This document shows positions 8,748 through 13,610 of a stretch of DNA of 13,610 nucleotides, in pieces. Origin of the DNA: Conidiobolus incongruus B7586 (lineage: Eukaryota; Entomophthoromycota; Entomophthoromycetes; Entomophthorales; Conidiobolaceae); assembly GCA_000697335.1 (NCBI GenBank), contig JNEM01016204.1, positions 1 through 13,610 of the forward strand. Direction: 5' to 3'. The first letter of the stretch is position 1. The number at the start of each line of letters is the position of its first letter. The notes under the pieces were generated by a model, which was given only the letters and a program-made list of their open reading frames with translations, made no database searches and was not told the origin of the DNA. A program made the translations under genes and the position numbers.

Positions 8748-11700
8748 AAAGAATTGTAAATATTTCTATAATTATTTTTATAGTAGTTAATTTATTTGGC
8801 GAGTTATTTGATATAAACTTATTATTATTAATAATTGAATAGATTAATATATATAACTATTGAAATTTTTGATGATATGATAAAAATAATTAAAATTCAA
8901 GGTTAATAAAAATTGAATTAAAAAAAATATTTTTTAACAATGAAATAAACAACCCCTTCAATAAGTTTAGTTAAAATAATTATTAAATTTAATAATTTAA
9001 AACATTAAGTGAAATTAAGTTTGAATTAATATTATGTGTATCAAATTTAGACAATAGATTATTGAACTAATATTATATTTATCAATTATTTCAAATAGTT
9101 TATTCATTTTACATCTCTATTATATCAATTTAGTTAGTTTTACTATAATTTTAGTGAACTTTTTCTTTAATAAAGAAATATGTTTAAATATATATAATAT
9201 TCATTTATAAATTTAAAATAAATTATTAATATAGTTAGCTTTTTTTGTAATTATATATAGTTTTAATTAATTCAATTATTACAAAGTTTACAAATATTTA
9301 ATATTTGTTATAAATTAAATGAAAAAATATATGTCTTCCTATCTATAGGATTATTTTATAAATAATTATTTGTGATTTTTAAAGTTAACTTTTAAGAGGA
9401 TACTAAGTAAATACGCCATTCTCGGTTGAATATACATAGACCTGATTTATGAGAATCAAGTGATCTTTTGGAATAAATATAGCATATTTCTTCAGTGGAT
9501 ATTGTCGTCAGAATTCTATAATCAGATGAATCAAATTAATATGAATGGGAAATTATTATATATATAATTATTATTTAATATAAAATAAAATATTAAAAAT
9601 CCATTAAACAAAATTTCAATAAAGGACTAATTGAGAAGTTTTAATGAATAATTAATTGAATATAATTAAAATAAGATAACGCAAGAGTATTTAAAAATTT
9701 TTAGGATTGAAAAATGAAAAAATTTTTCTATTAAGGAGAATAAATTGAAAATCGAATTTTCTTAGTAATATGTGGAGAGTATAACTTTTTTTCATGCTTT
9801 GGCATTAGTAGTAGTGTCAATAAAGAATTAAAAGTATTGCATCAATAGCTTGTAATGAACAGGATTCAATTTACAAAACCGTTAAAAATATCTTGCAGGC
9901 CTATATTTATACAAATTTTTAGTTTCAACAGTCCCCATTAAAAATTGTAGTATAACAAGTTTTGGGTTACCCCTTTAAGGTGCGCAGAAGTTTATTATTT
10001 AAATATAAAAGGGTGTGCTCTGTCTAAGTTAGAGTTATTTTATAAAGTTAAAATAATTTATTCCAAAAACCAATTTCTAAAAAGAAAATGGCACTTTGAA
10101 AATGTTAGATTTTATACTGCCCAACAATATTAATGATCATAATTAATGAAAATCATTTTTTATAATAGATTATTGAGCTCTTAAAAATAAACTTTAATAA
10201 AATATCTCTGTTATATCAATGGTCACAATAAAAGTAACATGCTTAAATATACCATATTATGTACATTTTTAAGTTATTATTCAAGATTTACATCTTTTAA
10301 GTTCAAAAATTAAACATAATTAATATTTAGTTCGATATAAAAACAGCTAAGTTATGAACTTTTAATCACTTTACTCAAAAATGAAATATTAATTATCAAC
10401 CAACTTAAATATTAATATTTTTCATAATTCAGATTGATTAATTTTCATTCAAGCATAATATAAAGTTATGTATATCAAAGGATACACTATGCTTTCATTA
10501 TTATCCAATAATTTAAATATATAAACATATTTCATCGATAGTCAAAAATGCTTTCTTTCACCAGAATTTTTTCCCTATTTTTTGAATAAACCATAATCCT
10601 TAAATTTTATGTCCGAATATAATATCCATTACAATGGAACCATATTGTCCATAATAACCACCTAGTGTTAATATACAACGCTCTCAAGGGTATAGGATGT
10701 AGATTAATAATGAATTTCAACAATTTTATGGACTATCACGGTCGGATTATTATTACTATCCATTAATGCTGGATAATTTCTTGATTTAAAGTTTTGTTTT
10801 GAAGGTTTCAATTGCAATTTTATGATCCATTAAATTGGATAAATTTAGTATGTTGAATGCCACATGGTATTTGTAAATTTATACGCTTCACAGTTTTAGA
10901 AATTGCTCATTTATTGTCAGTTGAATTATACTTATTGTTTTCTTTATAATTTCCACTTCAAATGAATCATGATCTTGATAACTTAATAATGAGTATGATG
11001 CCTTAGTCAAAATACTAATTGGATATTTATAATAATATCAAATTATATTCAATATAGGAATTTTAAGATGAATGGTTTATTAAGAGGTTATACACATAAT
11101 AATATAAAATATTCTATTTTGAGAAATGATTCCTTAATTTAAATTGTCAAATATAATTATTGATTAATTTGAAAGCTCATCATAAAAATTATAATTACAA
11201 AACTTTAATATAATTAAAAATATTCATAAATTAAATGATTTTACTATCCTAAGTAAATAAAATTAAAATTACTTATATTTAAGCATAAAACCCAAGATTC
11301 ATAAATAGTTTAATGATGATATCATGAAAATTTTTGAAGAAATATGTATTTTTAATAAAAACTAGTAAATTATATAACTTGTGTGAGCTACTTATAATTA
11401 GTAATTTTCATCAGCTTAAAATTCATTATCGTTTTTAAAAGAAATATTTAAATTTTAGATTATAATTTATATATATTTATAAAATAAACACTTTTGAAAA
11501 TCTAAATTCGTTTAAATTTATATTTAATAATTTGAATAAAAAGAATTAATCATAATTGTATAAAGATAAAATTCTTTTTTGTTTTTGATGTTAAAATTAT
11601 TATACTAATTTGATATTTTTGAAAGATTTTTTTAAATTGTATTTATTTTATTATAGTTTAACATATTTAATATTTTTTAATAAATAATAAAATAATTCTA

Positions 11701-12126
11701 TTTACTAGAATTCATCCATGTTAGTATTATCATAATTATGAAATATTAGCATGATTTTAGTAAATCTTTAAAAAGTTAAATTTTAACATCTTTTCAATTA
11801 ATAAAAATGAATTTAATTGATATATTATAGTGTATAGGCTATAATTTCAATTTCTATTCATTTTTATGGTTCTTAATTTATGTTTTTAAGGATAACTGAA
11901 TATATCTTATTATGTTAGACTGCATAACTATAACTATTGAAATTCAGTCAAATACTTAAATTTCAATATATATTATTTATATATAAACTTTTGGACAGAA
12001 ATAAATAAAAATTTGAATAATTTTGAGATAAAATCTTTTTATTGTGAACTCTTTGAATTTAGTTAATTATTAAGAGTTTACAATCAATCAAATATTGATG
12101 TTTTTTAATTTTATTTATAATTAATA
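8748..12126. other. AT-rich spacer with a few less AT-rich patches, no gene identified
   Basis: About 3.4 kb without a convincing reading frame on either strand. Three patches stand out by higher GC: about 9410-9550, about 9770-10110 and about 10480-10990. In the last, the minus strand has some short open stretches with varied residues between about 10540 and 10700, which may be the remains of a decayed gene or transposon, but no motif could be named. No tRNA-type boxes, terminal inverted repeats or microsatellites were found outside the patch described at 9960-10014. Confidence 0.55.
9960..10014 (+). promoter_or_regulatory. TATAAAAGGG box in a GC-richer patch, function unknown
   Basis: A strong consensus TATA box, TATAAAAGGG, sits at 10004-10013 in one of the few patches with GC content. 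Upstream, TACCCCTTTA (9968-9977) is nearly the inverse of TAAAAGGGTG (10006-10015), so the pair forms a short inverted repeat. No open reading frame longer than about 15 codons begins in the next 150 bases. It may be a relic promoter, a small-RNA promoter or the end of an unidentified transposon. Confidence 0.25.
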
Positions 12127-12163
12127 TAATATTACTCTGTATTTTCAATAATGGGAATTTTTT
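12127..12163 (+). repeat. 3'-side terminal inverted repeat of mariner copy B
   Basis: Starts TAATATTAC and ends in a GGGAATTTTTT block. It corresponds to the right end of copy A (5461-5497) on the opposite strand and lies beyond the C-terminal end of the transposase remnant. Confidence 0.85.
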
Positions 12164-12225
12164 GTGATTGAAAATAAATAAATATTTTAATATATGATAT
12201 ATAAAAATAAATATATAATATAAAT

Positions 12226-13243
12226 TTAATAGTTTCTTTTATTATTAATAACTTTTTGCTATATTTTTAGCAAAAAACTAACATTTAAAAAACAGTTCTT
12301 TTTATTAAAAACTAAAATTTGATATTTCACAAACCAATTAAATTTTCTTATAAAAATTTTCTTTCTTATAAGCTGGTTTTTTAATTACCAAAAGCAATTA
12401 TAATCACATAGGTTATAATCAAAAGAATATATTAGATATAGTAGTTTTTTCCAGTTATTTTCAATTAGAAAGTTTTTTATAACTTTAGATTTACAAATTT
12501 TATAATTATTATATAAACAATAGGTTTTTTCAAATTATATTGAGAATACTAATTAAAGATACTTTTATTTAAAAAAGCAATATAAAGTTTACTACTAATT
12601 AATTTTGTTTTAAGAACTAAATAAGAATAGTATATACTATTATAATTTATTACAATAATTAATATTTGTTTATTAACAAAATATTTATTTAAAGGGATTT
12701 ATAAAAAGAGTTGATTTAGCTTAATTTAACATCTTGATTTGTGTTTTAATAAAAGATCATATATAAGGATTTAAGATTCATTAATTATAACTATTTGTTA
12801 TAAAAGTTTAAGTTTCTAATAATATTTTAGTAAGTTTTATTTAGTAATAACTACTCTAGCTTTTTTTTAAGCTCTAGTTTAATTATAAAGTACCTATTTT
12901 GTATTTTTATTTATTAATTTTAGTTTAAACTTTAATATATATAAAATACTTATAAAACTAATATTAAAGTGCTTAGATAATTCTTTAACTGAAATAAAAA
13001 GATGTTTTTCAATATATTTTTTAACTTTATTAACAATTAAAAGAGTAATAGTTGAAGTTAATCTTTTAGATATTAATAGGTTTTAGATAGTTTTATTCTT
13101 AAGTTTAAAATAATTTACCTAGCAATAAATTATTGATATAGATAATATTTTATTACCAAAAGCTGCTTTTAAATTTTAAATAATTTTAGAGGGTTTATAG
13201 TTAAGTTTTACTAATACTAAAATAAAAAACTTTTGATGATTAT
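12226..13243 (-). pseudogene. Mariner transposase pseudogene (copy B)
   Basis: The start is approximate; the end is set by a TAA at 12226-12228 after the C-terminal QKVI..K.NY motif. Read on the minus strand it keeps the HFNIS helix-turn-helix segment and a V-L-Y-N form of the WVPHEL motif with its Trp codon lost. The DE motif has AAT (Asn) in place of the first catalytic Asp at 12780-12782. The second catalytic Asp is also AAT, at 12508-12510. The third Asp is intact (ATC on the plus strand at 12403-12405, so GAT), exactly 34 codons further on. Some breaks differ from those in copy A: CAG is kept where copy A has TAG, and TAA replaces a CAA that copy A keeps. The two genes therefore decayed at least partly on their own. 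Confidence 0.9.
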
Positions 13244-13405
13244 TATTTAGTTTAAACATAATTAAATTAAACAGCTAATGTTAAAAAATTAATTTATTAA
13301 TCAAAAAAATTATTATATATATAATTCAAAACTATTTATTTTTCTATTAACTTTGTATATATTTATTTATTTCAAATTAATAATATGTTTGAAAAATCAG
13401 AAATT

Positions 13406-13443
13406 AAAAAATTTCTTATTTCTTCAAGTTTAAGGTAATAATA
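13406..13443 (-). repeat. 5'-side terminal inverted repeat of mariner copy B
   Basis: Read inward on the minus strand it begins TATTATTACC and runs into AGAAATTTTTT. It is the counterpart of 4185-4222 in copy A, with one terminal base changed from the TAATATTACC form. Confidence 0.8.
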
Positions 13444-13610
13444 TTTATTTAAATTTTAATATATAAATATATTATTATTGATATTTTAACATAATTCATT
13501 AAGGGTCATTGTTTATTAAAATTTTCATTATATCTGTTTTACAATAAATATTTTCAAAATTGATATCACAAATAATTAGAATTCAAAATATTTAATAATA
13601 TATTATAATT
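13444..13610. other. AT-rich flank of mariner copy B
   Basis: 167 bases of AT-rich DNA with no match to the flank of copy A, which supports placing the end of the transposon at 13443. No feature was seen in it. Confidence 0.6.

Larger units (their letters stand above)
12127..13443 (-). mobile_element. Mariner family (D34D) DNA transposon, copy B, full length, inactivated
   Basis: A second copy of the same mariner family, 1,317 bases with its TA-type ends, in the opposite orientation to copy A. Both ends match copy A, including the TAATATTAC terminus at 12127-12135 and a 27-base identity at 13388-13414. The transposase gene on the minus strand has the same motifs in the same order and is broken by stops. 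Over the 46-codon block 12319-12456, copies A and B align without gaps and differ at 17 of 138 bases, nearly all transitions. The PH-domain gene lies between the two inverted copies. Confidence 0.92.

Noticed and set aside
9443-9458. TGATT...AATCA hairpin
   Set aside because: A five-base stem is expected by chance and has no associated feature.

Overview
The window looks like a gene-poor, extremely AT-rich stretch of a eukaryotic nuclear genome, most likely fungal. Three things point that way. The only convincing gene is an intronless, Ser/Pro-rich protein with a pleckstrin-homology (PH) domain. The repeats are old mariner copies and a piece of an LTR retrotransposon. The damage in the mariner copies is almost entirely C-to-T and G-to-A, which resembles fungal repeat-induced point mutation (RIP) or long cytosine deamination. 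The exact lineage cannot be read from the sequence; an early-diverging fungus is a guess. Sampled 60-base lines are about 43-47% GC inside the gene, 2-5% GC in the worst AT-rich stretches and 25-28% GC in a few intermediate patches.

Layout: 1-854 is the end of an LTR retrotransposon fossil on the minus strand, with its LTR at 456-854, a likely primer-binding site just inside it and a broken gag-position reading frame running off the left edge. 855-4184 is AT-rich spacer holding a mariner-type terminal fragment (about 1555-1705) and a (TTA)14 microsatellite. 4185-5497 is a full-length mariner copy (A, plus strand) with terminal inverted repeats, TA ends and a dead transposase gene. 5498-7239 is spacer with an (AAT)14 microsatellite. 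7240-8640 is a GC-rich island containing a promoter region with CCAAT and TATA boxes, the PH-domain gene at 7718-8569 and a short 3' region. 8748-12126 is spacer with a few less AT-rich patches in which no gene could be recognised. 12127-13443 is a second full-length mariner copy (B, minus strand). The rest is AT-rich spacer.

The genes do not form a pathway. The picture is one functional host gene preserved as an island between two inverted, inactivated copies of the same mariner family, in DNA mutated almost to pure A+T. I found no convincing novel multi-gene system, tRNA, rRNA or CRISPR array. The observations most worth checking are the transition-only decay of the mariner pair, the shared loss of two catalytic aspartates, and the symmetry around copy A.
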